From NCBI GenBank assembly GCA_020848615.1, contig JADLHW010000024.1, positions 61,316 to 125,315 on the forward strand: a stretch of DNA of 64,000 bases, in the 5' to 3' direction. Within the stretch, counting starts at the first letter, position 1. The number at the start of each line of letters is the position of its first letter. Position numbers and translations under genes: made by a program. The notes under the pieces are model-generated. The model was not told where the DNA came from and ran no database searches. It worked only from the letters and a program-made list of their open reading frames with translations. The stretch comes from Thermoleophilia bacterium (GTDB lineage Bacteria > Actinomycetota > Thermoleophilia > Miltoncostaeales > Miltoncostaeaceae). Below are positions 1-8,386 of the stretch, piece after piece.

Positions 1-232
1 CCCGGGGCGGCGAGGGGTCCCGCAGGAGCCGGCGGGTCGCCTCAAGCCCGTCCATCACCGGCATGCGGATGTCCATGAGCACGACGTCCGGCCGCAGCTC
101 CCCGGCGCGCGCCACGCCCGCGGCGCCGTCCGGGGCCTCGCCCACCACCCGCAGGTCCTCCTGCCAGCCGAGCATGAGCGACAGCGCCGACCGCACCAGG
201 GGGTCGTCGTCCACCAGCAGGACGCGGATCAC
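1..232 (-). CDS. NarL/LuxR-type response regulator, N-terminal part (cut by window edge)
   Basis: Only the receiver domain (77 residues) is in the window. It begins GTG ATC CGC and reads into an acidic DDD pocket (residues 8-10), then [13 protein letters not shown], with D54 as the expected phosphoacceptor. The start codon overlaps the stop of the upstream histidine kinase gene as GTGA, so the pair is co-transcribed and translationally coupled. Pairing with a HisKA_3 kinase predicts a C-terminal LuxR-type helix-turn-helix beyond the edge. The obvious target is the divergent ABC exporter at 1521-3235, but no operator was identified. The receiver call is firm; the output domain is inferred. Confidence 0.9.
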   Translation of the reverse strand, partial: MIRVLLVDDDPLVRSALSLMLGWQEDLRVVGEAPDGAAGVARAGELRPDVVLMDIRMPVMDGLEATRRLLRDPSPPR

Positions 233-1389
233 GCCGGCCAAGGCAGCCACCCGTGCAACGCGAAGGTGCCGTCGACCCGGCGGGTCTCGAGCGTCCCGCC
301 GCTCAGCTGCGCGCGCTCGGCGAGCCCCACCAGGCCCAGCCCCGCGCCCGGGGTGCCCGACGCCCCGAACCCCAGGGGGTTGCTCACCGTGACGTCCAGC
401 CCCCGGTCGGGGTCGCCGTCCAGCCGCACCCGCACCTCCGCCCCGGGAGCGTGCTTGCCGGCGTTCGTGAGCCCCTCCTGGACGATGCGGTACGCGGTGC
501 GCCCCAGGGCCTCGGGCACGGCGCCGGCCACCTCGGCGGCGTAGTCGACGGCCATGCCGGCGGCACGGCACTCCTCGACCAGGACGGGCACGTCGGCGAA
601 GGTGGGCTGCGGCCGGTCCACCGCGCCCCCGGTGTCCGGGTCGCGCAGCACCCCGAGCACGCCGCGCAGGTCGGTGAGCGCCGCGTTGGCGCGCTGCTGG
701 ATGTCGGCGGCGCCGCGGCGGAGCTCGTGGGCGGGCAGGTCCTCACGGAAGGCCAGCGCGCCGGCGTGCATGGCGATCTGGGAGATGCGGTGTGCGAGCA
801 CGTCGTGCATCTCCCGCGCGATGCGGGCGCGTTCGTTCGCCCGCGAGCGGTCGGCGCGCAGCGCCTGCTCGGCCTCCGCCCGCTCCGCCCGGTCGCGCAG
901 TTGCCACAGGAGCTCGCGGCGCGAGCCGATGTACATGCCCCACCCGCTGAGCGCCGCGGTGAACACGACGCCCACGAACAGCGTGAGCCAGAACGGGTCG
1001 CCGTCCTGCTCCGGCACCAGCAGCACGTAGAGGTGGCCCGCCACGATCGCCACCACGCCCACGCTCAGGACCTCGCCCCACCGCCGCCGAGTGGCGACCG
1101 ACACCAGGGCGAGCATCGCGGGGCCCGTGCCCGACATCGACACCAGGCCCGTCAGCGCGATGCCCAGCGCCACGGGGACCGGCCAGCGGCGGCGGCGGGT
1201 GACCAGCACGAACGCCGCCGCGCCCAGCAGGAGATCGAGCAGGATCCAGCCCCACCTGCCGTCGTCGGCGAGGGTCACCAGCGGCTCGCCGGCCACGGCG
1301 GCGCTCACGGCCAGCATCACGGCGAGGCGCCACGACCGCCCCCACCGGGTGAGGGGCGGCTGCCACGGCACGGGGTCGGCGCGGGTCAC
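229..1389 (-). CDS. Sensor histidine kinase, HisKA_3 (NarX/DesK) type
   Basis: A 386-residue membrane histidine kinase with a GTG start. Hydrophobic segments over about residues 22-155 give four to five membrane helices with no large extracellular sensor, so it probably senses the membrane or a small ligand. A short coiled coil (160-190) leads to the dimerisation/phosphoacceptor box [10 protein letters not shown], with H195 as the phosphorylated histidine. The ATPase domain has an N-box ([17 protein letters not shown]) and a G-box ([13 protein letters not shown]). It overlaps the response regulator by 4 bases. A kinase/regulator pair divergent from a two-gene ABC-2 transporter is a common actinobacterial arrangement for sensing and export of membrane-active compounds; that link is inferred from context. 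Confidence 0.92.
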   Translation of the reverse strand: MTRADPVPWQPPLTRWGRSWRLAVMLAVSAAVAGEPLVTLADDGRWGWILLDLLLGAAAFVLVTRRRRWPVPVALGIALTGLVSMSGTGPAMLALVSVATRRRWGEVLSVGVVAIVAGHLYVLLVPEQDGDPFWLTLFVGVVFTAALSGWGMYIGSRRELLWQLRDRAERAEAEQALRADRSRANERARIAREMHDVLAHRISQIAMHAGALAFREDLPAHELRRGAADIQQRANAALTDLRGVLGVLRDPDTGGAVDRPQPTFADVPVLVEECRAAGMAVDYAAEVAGAVPEALGRTAYRIVQEGLTNAGKHAPGAEVRVRLDGDPDRGLDVTVSNPLGFGASGTPGAGLGLVGLAERAQLSGGTLETRRVDGTFALHGWLPWPA

Positions 1390-1520
1390 GCACCAAGGCT
1401 AGGGGACCCCGGGTGGGCCGCCCATCCGCCGGCGGTCGCCGCATCGGTACAACTTTCGTCGGACCCCGCTCGCGACGCCCGCCCGATGTGCCCGGGCCCA
1501 TCGCGGACCAGGCTGGGCAC

Positions 1521-2435
1521 ATGATCACCGTCACCGGACTCACCAAGCGCTACGGCGGCTTCACCGCCGTCGACGACGTCACCTTCACCTGCACGCCGGG
1601 CCGCGTCACCGGCTTCCTGGGCCCCAACGGGGCGGGCAAGACCACCACCATGCGCATGATGGTGGGGCTCACCGCCCCCACCCACGGCGAGGTCACCGTG
1701 GGCGGCCACGGCTTCACCGACATCCCCAACCCCGCCCGCCACGTGGGCGTCCTGCTGGACGCCTCCGCCCAGCACGCCGGCCGCACCGGCCGCGAGGTGC
1801 TGGTGCTGGGCGCCCGCACCATGGGCGTGCCCGACACCCGCGTGGACGACATGCTGCACCTCGTCGGCCTCACGGACGCCGAGTCGGCCCGTCGCGTGCG
1901 GGACTACTCCCTGGGCATGCGGCAGCGCCTCGGCATCGCCAACGCCCTGCTGGGCGACCCCTCCGTGCTCATCCTCGACGAGCCCGCCAACGGCCTCGAC
2001 CCCGCCGGCATCCGCTGGATCCGCGACCTGCTGCGCGGCTTCGCCGCCCGCGGCGGCACCGTGCTGCTGTCCAGCCACCTGCTGCACGAGGTGGAGCAGG
2101 TCGCCGACGACATGGTCCTCATCGGCCACGGCCGCATCGTCGCGGCCGGCGACAAGGCCACGCTCCTGGCGCGCGCCCACGACGGGGTGCTCGTGGAGGC
2201 GGCGGACCCGGACGCCCTCGCCGGCGCCCTGCGCGAGGAGGGCCTCGCCCACCGTCCCGCCGGCGCCGGCCTGCACGTCGACGCACCCGCGCTCGCCGTC
2301 GGCACCCTCGCCGCCCGGCGCGGGCTGGTCCTCACCGGGTTGCGGCCCGACGGCGACGGCCTCGAGGACGTGTTCTTCCAGCTCACCGCCGGCACGCAGC
2401 GGGACGCCGCGCTCCCGGAGAGGATCGCCGCATGA
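1521..2435 (+). CDS. ABC-2 exporter, ATP-binding subunit
   Basis: A 304-residue ABC ATPase. It has a Walker A (GPNGAGKTTT), a Q-loop region, a signature-like YSLGMRQRLGIANALL and a Walker B (VLILDEPANGLDP), followed by an H-loop in LLSSHLLHEVEQ. The C-terminal extension of about 80 residues is typical of the drug/antibiotic exporter ATPases (CcmA/DrrA-like). The ATG at 1521 was chosen because the domain begins there (MITVTGLTKRYGG); upstream in-frame codons read through Arg/Pro-rich non-conserved sequence. Its stop overlaps the permease start (ATGA). The exported substrate cannot be read from sequence. It is divergent from the two-component genes across a 131-base gap that should carry both promoters. 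Confidence 0.92.
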   Translation: MITVTGLTKRYGGFTAVDDVTFTCTPGRVTGFLGPNGAGKTTTMRMMVGLTAPTHGEVTVGGHGFTDIPNPARHVGVLLDASAQHAGRTGREVLVLGARTMGVPDTRVDDMLHLVGLTDAESARRVRDYSLGMRQRLGIANALLGDPSVLILDEPANGLDPAGIRWIRDLLRGFAARGGTVLLSSHLLHEVEQVADDMVLIGHGRIVAAGDKATLLARAHDGVLVEAADPDALAGALREEGLAHRPAGAGLHVDAPALAVGTLAARRGLVLTGLRPDGDGLEDVFFQLTAGTQRDAALPERIAA

Positions 2436-3235
2436 CCGTCCAGCCCATCGCGTTCCGGCCCTTCGACCTGTCCGCCACGCCCGCGGTGCCGTTCGGCCGC
2501 CTGGTGTCGGTGGAGGTCCGCAAGATGGCCGACACCCGCGCCGGCCGGTGGCTGCTCATCAGCATCGGCCTCATCACCGCCGCGATCCTGGGCGTCATGC
2601 TCGCCGTGGTCGTGGCGCGGGACATGTCCGTCTCGTTCGGGGACTTCCTGACGGCCGTGAGCATCCCCATGGGGATCCTCCTCCCCGTGCTCGGGATCCT
2701 GTCGGTGACCCAGGAGTTCGGCCAGCGCACCGCGCTGACGACCTTCACGCAGGTGCCGTCGCGCATGCGGGTGTTCGGCGCGAAGCTCGCCGCGGCCCTC
2801 GGCCTCGCGGCCGGAGCGTCGGCCCTGAGCATCCTGCTCGCCGCCGTCGCCTACGCCGGCTGCGCCGTCATGTCGGATGCCGGCGCGGACTTCGGGGCCG
2901 GCCCCTCGGACCTGGCACGCTTCCTTCTCGTGCAGGCGCTCGGGCTGGCGGGCGGCATCGCGTTCGGCGCGCTGCTCCTGAACAGCGCGGCCGCGATCGT
3001 CGTGCTGTTCTCGGTGACGTTCGTGCTGACCGGGTTGTTCGAGCTGGGCGCCCAGACCATCGGATGGTTCGCCGACCTGCGCCCCTGGATCGACTTCCAG
3101 GCGGCCCAGGGCCCCCTCGCCCTGGGCGGGCTCGGCGCCACCGAATGGGCGCAGCTGGTGGTGTCGTCCCTGCCCTGGCTGGTGCTCCCGCTGCTCATCG
3201 GGCTCCGACGGATCCGGCGGGCGGAGGTGAAGTAG
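2432..3235 (+). CDS. ABC-2 exporter, permease subunit
   Basis: A 267-residue integral membrane protein with about six hydrophobic helices, beginning after a 45-residue cytoplasmic N-terminus containing RLVSVEVRKMADTRAGRW, which resembles the N-terminal amphipathic region of ABC-2 permeases. An SVTQEFGQRTALTTFTQVPSR stretch follows the second helix and matches the coupling-helix region of this family. It overlaps the ATPase gene by 4 bases, so the two form one transporter. Substrate unknown. The last residues (LRRIRRAEVK) are a positively charged cytoplasmic tail. Confidence 0.88.
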   Translation: MTVQPIAFRPFDLSATPAVPFGRLVSVEVRKMADTRAGRWLLISIGLITAAILGVMLAVVVARDMSVSFGDFLTAVSIPMGILLPVLGILSVTQEFGQRTALTTFTQVPSRMRVFGAKLAAALGLAAGASALSILLAAVAYAGCAVMSDAGADFGAGPSDLARFLLVQALGLAGGIAFGALLLNSAAAIVVLFSVTFVLTGLFELGAQTIGWFADLRPWIDFQAAQGPLALGGLGATEWAQLVVSSLPWLVLPLLIGLRRIRRAEVK

Positions 3236-3238
3236 CGG

Positions 3239-3430
3239 TCAGTCCTTTGAAGCCGGGCGCTCCGCGAAGCCCGGGCAGCGCAGCACGGGGACCGGCGGGT
3301 ACTTCGGGTACCGCGGGTCCTCGGCGTGCCTGCCGCAGAGGGAGAACACCGTGCGGCTGGTGGGCACGAGCCGCTGGTGGACGCAGGCGCCGCACAGCCC
3401 GAACCGGCCCGGCGGCGGAGGGGTGCTCAG
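3239..3430 (-). CDS. Small Cys-rich (zinc-ribbon-like) protein, start unresolved
   Basis: A reading frame of about 60 residues immediately after thrS on the same strand encodes a compact Cys/His-rich peptide: GLCGACVHQR, later FSLCGRHAEDPRYPKYPPV, then LRCPGF. Two CxxC/CxxxH-like pairs spaced by about 20 residues suggest a single zinc-binding site. From memory, similar tiny proteins with a DPRYPKYP core occur in actinobacteria, without a known function. No ATG or GTG lies near the 5' end of the frame; CTG at 3430-3428, which overlaps the thrS stop codon, is the nearest possible initiator, and a start further inside thrS is also possible. The protein core is convincing; the exact start is not. 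Confidence 0.6.
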   Translation of the reverse strand: MSTPPPPGRFGLCGACVHQRLVPTSRTVFSLCGRHAEDPRYPKYPPVPVLRCPGFAERPASKD

Positions 3431-5346
3431 GCGGGGACGCCCCCGGCGGCGTCGAGCGCGGCCAGCTCGTCGGCGACGACGGCCAGCGGGCGGGAGCCGG
3501 TGTCCGCCCCGTGGCGGGCGCGCACCGACACCTCGCCGGTGTCCGCCTCGCGGTCGCCGACGATGAGCAGGTACGGGATCTTCCAGAGCTCCCCGTCGCG
3601 GATGCGCCTGCCCATGGACTCCGACCGGGCGTCCATCTCGGCCCGCAGGCCGCGGCCGCGCAGGGTGTCCCGCACGGTCCGCGCGTGGGCGTGGTGCCGG
3701 TCGGACACCGGGATGATGCGCACCTGCTCCGGGGCGAGCCAGAACGGGAAGTCCCCGCCGCAGTCCTCGATGAGGATGCCCAGGAACCGCTCGATCGACC
3801 CCAGGACGGCGCGGTGCACCATCACCGGGCGCTCCTCGGTGTCGTCGGCGCTGGTGTAGCTGAGGTCGAACTTCTCCGGCATCGAGAAGTCCAGCTGGCA
3901 GGTGCCGAGCTGCCACGACCGGCCCATGGTGTCGGTGACCTGGAAGTCGATCTTGGGGCCGTAGAAGGCGCCGTCGCCCTCCTTGAGCTCGTACTCCCGG
4001 CCCTCCAGGGCCTCACGCAGCGCCGCCTCGGCGCGGTCCCACATCTCCTGGGTGCCCGCCGCCTTCTCGGGCCGGGTGGACAGGAAGGTGCGCACCTGGC
4101 CGAACCCGAAGCGCCCGTAGAACCGCTCGATGAGCCCCAGCACCGCCCGCACCTCGTCCTTCACCTGGTCGAGGCGGCAGAAGATGTGGGCGTCGTCCTG
4201 GGTGAAGGCGCGGACCCGGAACAGGCCGTGCAGCACCCCGGACAGCTCGTGCCGGTGCACGTGCCCGAACTCGGCGAGGCGCAGCGGCAGGTCGCGGTAG
4301 CTGCGCCGGCGGCTGCGGAACACCAGGCAGGCGCCCGGGCAGTTCATGGGCTTGATGGCGAAGCCCTGCTCGTCCACCTCGGTGAAGTACATGTTCTCGC
4401 GGTAGTGCTCCCAGTGGCCGCTCTTCTGCCACAGCTCCTGGCTGAGGATGGTGGGGGTGCGGATCTCCTGGTACCCCATCGCGTCGAGCTCCTGGCGCAC
4501 CGCGCCCTGGATCTCGTTGACGATGACCATGCCGCGGGGCAGGAAGAACGGGAACCCGGGGCCCGCGTCGTCGAAGTGGAAGATCTCGAGGTCGCGGCCC
4601 AGGCGGCGGTGGTCGCGGGCCCGCGCGAGCTCCAGCTGCTCCAGGTGGGCGTCCAGCTCGGCCTGGGTGGGGAACGAGGTGGCGTACAGCCGCGTGAGCA
4701 TCGGCTGGCTGCTGTCGCCGCGCCAGTACGCGCCGGCGACGGACATGAGCTTCACCGCGCCGATCTGGCCGGTGTCGTGCACATGGGGGCCGCGGCACAG
4801 GTCGATGAAGTCGTGCTGCCGGTACAACGACACGGTGGTCTCGCCCTGCCCGGCGAGGGTGTCGATCTGCTGCACCTTGTAGTCCTGGCCGCGCTCGGCG
4901 AAGAACACGCGGGCGTCGTCCGTGCTCATCACCGACCGCGTGAGCCCCGCCCGGTCCTTCGCGATGCGCTTCATCTCGGCCTCGATCGCCGGGAAGTCGT
5001 CCTCCGACAGGGGCCGCGGCAGGTCGAAGTCGTAGTAGAAGCCGTCGTCGACGGGCGGCCCGAACGCGAACTTCGTGCCGGGGAACAGGGTCTGGACGGC
5101 CTCCGCCATCACATGCGCGGCGGTGTGGCGCATCGGGTAGAGGTAGTCCGCCCCGCTCTTCCTGGTGACGATGGCGATCGCCGCGCCGTCGGGCAGCGGC
5201 AGCGCGAGGTCGCGCATGTCGCCGTCCACCAGGATCGCCACGGCGGCCTTCGCGAGGCCCGGCCCGATGGCGGCGGCCGCGTCGTGGCCGGTGGCGCCGT
5301 CCTGCAGTTCGAGGGGGGTCCCGTCCGGGAGCTTGACCGTGATCAC
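3427..5346 (-). CDS. thrS: Threonyl-tRNA synthetase
   Basis: A 639-residue cytosolic class II aminoacyl-tRNA synthetase, the usual length. An N-terminal TGS domain (from MITVKLPDGTPLEL) is followed by the editing domain with HTAAHVMAEA (H74, H78). The catalytic core has the zinc-ligand region MNCPGACLVF, motif 2 (RVRAFTQDDAHIFC) and motif 3 (GSIERFLGILIED), then an anticodon-binding domain starting at FWLAPEQVRIIPVSD. GTG at 5346 is chosen because the TGS domain starts exactly there; the frame is open further upstream but reads shadow sequence of the divergent methyltransferase gene. Only 41 bases separate it from that gene, which leaves no room for a T-box leader. Confidence 0.97.
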   Translation of the reverse strand: MITVKLPDGTPLELQDGATGHDAAAAIGPGLAKAAVAILVDGDMRDLALPLPDGAAIAIVTRKSGADYLYPMRHTAAHVMAEAVQTLFPGTKFAFGPPVDDGFYYDFDLPRPLSEDDFPAIEAEMKRIAKDRAGLTRSVMSTDDARVFFAERGQDYKVQQIDTLAGQGETTVSLYRQHDFIDLCRGPHVHDTGQIGAVKLMSVAGAYWRGDSSQPMLTRLYATSFPTQAELDAHLEQLELARARDHRRLGRDLEIFHFDDAGPGFPFFLPRGMVIVNEIQGAVRQELDAMGYQEIRTPTILSQELWQKSGHWEHYRENMYFTEVDEQGFAIKPMNCPGACLVFRSRRRSYRDLPLRLAEFGHVHRHELSGVLHGLFRVRAFTQDDAHIFCRLDQVKDEVRAVLGLIERFYGRFGFGQVRTFLSTRPEKAAGTQEMWDRAEAALREALEGREYELKEGDGAFYGPKIDFQVTDTMGRSWQLGTCQLDFSMPEKFDLSYTSADDTEERPVMVHRAVLGSIERFLGILIEDCGGDFPFWLAPEQVRIIPVSDRHHAHARTVRDTLRGRGLRAEMDARSESMGRRIRDGELWKIPYLLIVGDREADTGEVSVRARHGADTGSRPLAVVADELAALDAAGGVPA

Positions 5347-5387
5347 GGCGGCGATGCTAGCAATCGGCCCCGGCCCGCCGGGCCGGC

Positions 5388-6032
5388 ATGGGCGATGATG
5401 CCGCGGTGCGCCCCGACGACTCCGGACCCGCCGCGTGGAACTGGGACGACCGGTATGCCGGCGACGACTTCGCGTTCGGGACCGAGCCGAACGACTTCCT
5501 CGTGCAGGTCGCGCCGCGCCTCCCCGCCGGCGGCCGGCTGCTGAGCCTCGCCGAGGGCGAGGGCCGCAACGCGGTGTGGCTCGCCGAGCGGGGGTTCGAG
5601 GTCCACTCGGTGGACGGCTCGGCCGTGGGCGTCGCCAAGACCCTGCGCCTGGCGGCCGCCCGCGGCGTGACCGTGCGGGCCGAGGTGGGGCTGCTGGACG
5701 ACCTGGCGATCGCCCCGGGCGCGTGGGACGTGATCGTCTCGGTGTTCGTGCACCTCCCGCCGCCGCTGCGCGCGGCGGTCCACCGGGCGGTGGTGGCCGG
5801 GCTGGCGCCGGGCGGAATGTACGTGATGGAGGCGTACTCACCCGGCCACTGGGGCCGCGGCACCGGCGGTCCGCCGCACCCGGAGCGCCTCGTGCCCGTG
5901 GACGTGGCGATGGCCGAGCTGGACGGACTGGAGTTCCCGCACGCCGCCGAGGTCGAGCGGGACGTGGTGGAGGGGCACCTGCACACCGGCGACGCGGCGG
6001 TCACCCAGATCCTCGCCCGGAAGGCGGGTTGA
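5388..6032 (+). CDS. SAM-dependent methyltransferase (class I, TehB-like)
   Basis: A 214-residue soluble protein. After [22 protein letters not shown], a signature of the TehB/thiopurine-type methyltransferases, comes motif I ([25 protein letters not shown] is interrupted here for length: key residues are L-A-E-G-E-G-R-N), an acidic motif II (VDGSAVG) and motif IV ([13 protein letters not shown]). The substrate is not evident; relatives methylate small metalloid or thiol compounds. The start ATG is 41 bases from the divergent thrS start. The next gene begins 114 bases downstream on the same strand behind its own ribosome-binding site. Confidence 0.85.
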   Translation: MGDDAAVRPDDSGPAAWNWDDRYAGDDFAFGTEPNDFLVQVAPRLPAGGRLLSLAEGEGRNAVWLAERGFEVHSVDGSAVGVAKTLRLAAARGVTVRAEVGLLDDLAIAPGAWDVIVSVFVHLPPPLRAAVHRAVVAGLAPGGMYVMEAYSPGHWGRGTGGPPHPERLVPVDVAMAELDGLEFPHAAEVERDVVEGHLHTGDAAVTQILARKAG

Positions 6033-6146
6033 CACCGGATCGGTGCGATGGATGTCATGTCGGCGCGGGACGCTGTCGAAACCCGGCGCGGTTCCCGTCA
6101 CCGGGGCGAGCACCCCCGCCGGGGGCGACCCGAGAGAGGACCGACG

Positions 6147-6506
6147 ATGCGCTACATGCTCCTCATCTACACCGACGGCACCGGCTACCCCGAGAACCCC
6201 ACTCCCGAGCAGGTCGCGGCCTCGATGGAGCCCTGGTTCGCGTACGGGCGCAAATGGGCCTCCGTGATCGAGGCCGGCGAGCCGCTCCAGCGGCCCGACT
6301 CGGCGACCACCATCCGCCTCGACGGCGGGAAGCCCGTGATGACCGACGGCCCGTTCGCCGAGACCCGCGAGCAACTCGGCGGCTACTACATCTTCGAGTG
6401 CGAGACGCTCGACGAGGCCCTGGAGGCCGCGGCGGAGTGCCCGGGGCTGCGGCACGGGAGCGTGGAGCTGCGCCCGATCATGGACATGCCGGAGCCGCCG
6501 CGCTGA
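6147..6506 (+). CDS. YCII-related DGPF-domain protein
   Basis: A 119-residue ferredoxin-like alpha/beta protein beginning [20 protein letters not shown] and carrying the diagnostic [15 protein letters not shown] motif. GAGAGGA 8 bases before the ATG is a good ribosome-binding site and decides the start over earlier in-frame codons. YCII/DGPF proteins of this type are found next to ECF sigma factors of group ECF42, which is exactly the arrangement here: the sigma gene follows without a gap. The DGPF protein's biochemical role is unknown; a part in controlling or responding to the sigma factor is inferred from the conserved pairing. Confidence 0.9.
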   Translation: MRYMLLIYTDGTGYPENPTPEQVAASMEPWFAYGRKWASVIEAGEPLQRPDSATTIRLDGGKPVMTDGPFAETREQLGGYYIFECETLDEALEAAAECPGLRHGSVELRPIMDMPEPPR

Positions 6507-7759
6507 CCGGGGCGGCCGCAGGGGCGGTCGAGTCCGTCTTCCGCGTGAGCTGGGGACGGGCGGTGGCCGCCCTGATGGCCGCGTTCGGCGACCCGGACCT
6601 CGCCGAGGAGGCGGTGCAGGACGCCCTCGCCGCCGCCCTGGAGACCTGGCCCAGGGACGGGGTGCCGGCGTCGCCCGCGGCGTGGATCGTGGCGACGGCC
6701 AGGAACCGGGCCCTGGACGTCCTGCGCCACCGGGCCGTCCAGGGCCGCGGGCTGCGCGACCTGGCGGCCACCACGCCCGGATGGACGCCGCCGCACGAAC
6801 CGGGCGACGCGCCCGACGATCCCGAGGCCCACGTGCCCGACGAACGCCTGCGCCTGATGTTCACCTGCTGCCACCCGGCCCTCGCCGAGGAGGCGCGCGT
6901 GCCGCTCACCCTGCGGCTGGTGGCGGGCCTCACGGTGCCCGAGATCGCCCGCGGGTTCCTGCTGGAGGAGGCCGCGGTGCATCAGCGGCTGGTGCGCGCC
7001 AAGCGGAAGATCCGCGAGGCGGGCATCCCGTTCCGCGTCCCACCCGACCACCTGCTGCCCGAACGCCTGGCCGGCGTGATGCGCGTGATCTACCTGGTGT
7101 TCACCGAGGGGCACGCCGCCGCCCGCGGGGAGGCGCTGGTGCGCGCCGACCTGTGCGCGGAGGCGATCCGCCTGGGCGCCGCCCTGACCGATCTGATGCC
7201 GGATGAGCCGGAGGCCCGGGGCCTGCTGGCGCTGATGCTGCTCACCGACGCCCGTCGCGCGGCCCGCGTGGACGCCGGCGGCGAGCTGGTGATGCTCGCC
7301 GACCAGGACCGCTCCCTGTGGGACCGGGGGCGCATCGCCGACGGCACGGCGCTGCTGGACGCCGCCCTGCGGCACGGCGCGGCCGGGCCGTACCAGGTGC
7401 AGGCCGCCATCGCGGCCCTGCACGCCCAGGCGGCCGTCGCCGCCGACACCGACTGGCCGCAGATCGCCGCCCTGTACGACACGCTGCTGGGGATGACCGG
7501 GTCGCCGGTGGTCGCCCTCAACCGCGCCGTCGCGGTGGCGGAGGCCGACGGGGCCGCCCAGGGCCTCGCCCTGGTGGACGACCTGGCCGGGGAGCTGGAC
7601 GGCTTCGGGCCGTTCCACGTGGCTCGCGCGGAGCTCCTGGGGCGGCTGGACCGCCACGCGGAGGCGGCCGCCGCGTACCGCGCGGCGATCGCCCGGGCCG
7701 CGAACACCGTGGAGCGCCGGCATCTGCAGCGGCGCCTCGCGCGGCTCCCCGCGGGCTGA
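6503..7759 (+). CDS. ECF RNA polymerase sigma factor, ECF42-like with long C-terminal extension
   Basis: A sigma factor of about 418 residues. Region 2 contains [20 protein letters not shown] and [16 protein letters not shown]; region 4 contains [20 protein letters not shown] and [13 protein letters not shown]. After about residue 190 a 220-residue helical, TPR-like extension follows (with [20 protein letters not shown] and [14 protein letters not shown]), which is characteristic of ECF42-type factors. No cognate anti-sigma gene is adjacent; in this group the extension is thought to take its role. The start is uncertain: CTG at 6503 overlaps the stop of the DGPF gene, while GTG at 6546 would delete part of region 2. 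The DGPF gene directly upstream supports the classification. Confidence 0.85.
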   Translation: MTGAAAGAVESVFRVSWGRAVAALMAAFGDPDLAEEAVQDALAAALETWPRDGVPASPAAWIVATARNRALDVLRHRAVQGRGLRDLAATTPGWTPPHEPGDAPDDPEAHVPDERLRLMFTCCHPALAEEARVPLTLRLVAGLTVPEIARGFLLEEAAVHQRLVRAKRKIREAGIPFRVPPDHLLPERLAGVMRVIYLVFTEGHAAARGEALVRADLCAEAIRLGAALTDLMPDEPEARGLLALMLLTDARRAARVDAGGELVMLADQDRSLWDRGRIADGTALLDAALRHGAAGPYQVQAAIAALHAQAAVAADTDWPQIAALYDTLLGMTGSPVVALNRAVAVAEADGAAQGLALVDDLAGELDGFGPFHVARAELLGRLDRHAEAAAAYRAAIARAANTVERRHLQRRLARLPAG

Positions 7760-7765
7760 CGGGCC

Positions 7766-8251
7766 TCAGGAGGCGGAGGTGCGCCCCTGCTGGCGGCGGC
7801 GCAGGTCGCGCAGCATGCGGTCGATCTCCAGCGCCACGCCCACCGCGTCGGCCTTCAGGCCGCCCTCGGCCTGGTCGGCCACGTGCCAGGCCTCCCGGGA
7901 CAGGTAGACGAGCCGCGGCTGGACGTCCTTGAGGTCCAGGGCGCGGCGGGCCTCGGTGCGCAGGTACGCGAGGATCTCGTCCACCTCGTCCGCGGACCAC
8001 ACCACGGGGCGGCCGGGCAGCTCCTTGTTGCGGATGATGAGCCACCAGCAGAAGCCCACCAGCGGGAACTTCAGCACGAACACCGCGAAGAAGACCCACA
8101 GCGTCTGCATGTGCTGGTTCCCGTTCCACACGGGCGTGATGACCAGCAGCACCGTGCCGAGCAGGGCCGAGGCCACCAGGCCGATGACGGTGGCCAGCAT
8201 CCGCCGCACGCGGATCCGGCCCTCCGGCGTGAAGAGGAAACGCTCCAACAT
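7766..8251 (-). CDS. Two-helix membrane protein of unknown function
   Basis: A 161-residue protein. ATG at 8251 (MLERFLFTPEGRIRVRR) was preferred over an in-frame ATG at 8338 because the intervening residues are Gly/Pro-rich and non-conserved looking. Two membrane helices lie at about residues 17-38 (MLATVIGLVASALLGTVLLV) and 50-72 (LWVFFAVFVLKFPLVGFCWW). The cytoplasmic C-terminal half is charged and helical, with WSADEVDEILAYLRTEARRA and VALEIDRMLRDLRRRQQ. I do not recognise a named family. It converges with the ECF gene, 6 bases away, and probably forms its own transcript. Confidence 0.75.
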   Translation of the reverse strand: MLERFLFTPEGRIRVRRMLATVIGLVASALLGTVLLVITPVWNGNQHMQTLWVFFAVFVLKFPLVGFCWWLIIRNKELPGRPVVWSADEVDEILAYLRTEARRALDLKDVQPRLVYLSREAWHVADQAEGGLKADAVGVALEIDRMLRDLRRRQQGRTSAS

Positions 8252-8386
8252 CCCGGGGCCATGTTCTCCGCTGCCTCCCGGCGGGGCAAGGGCCCCGGTC
8301 ACCGCGGGAGTCCGCCGCCCGGTATCCCGGCCGGCCATTCGGCCATCGCGGTGGTCGGCCCACCCGGGGACCGTCCGCGCCGGCCG

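Noticed and set aside
5347..5387. T-box or other leader riboswitch before thrS
   Set aside because: Only 41 bases separate thrS from the divergent gene, too short for a T-box.
2548..5544. Open frame of 998 codons on the plus strand across the permease and thrS
   Set aside because: Antisense shadow of thrS with no recognisable domain.
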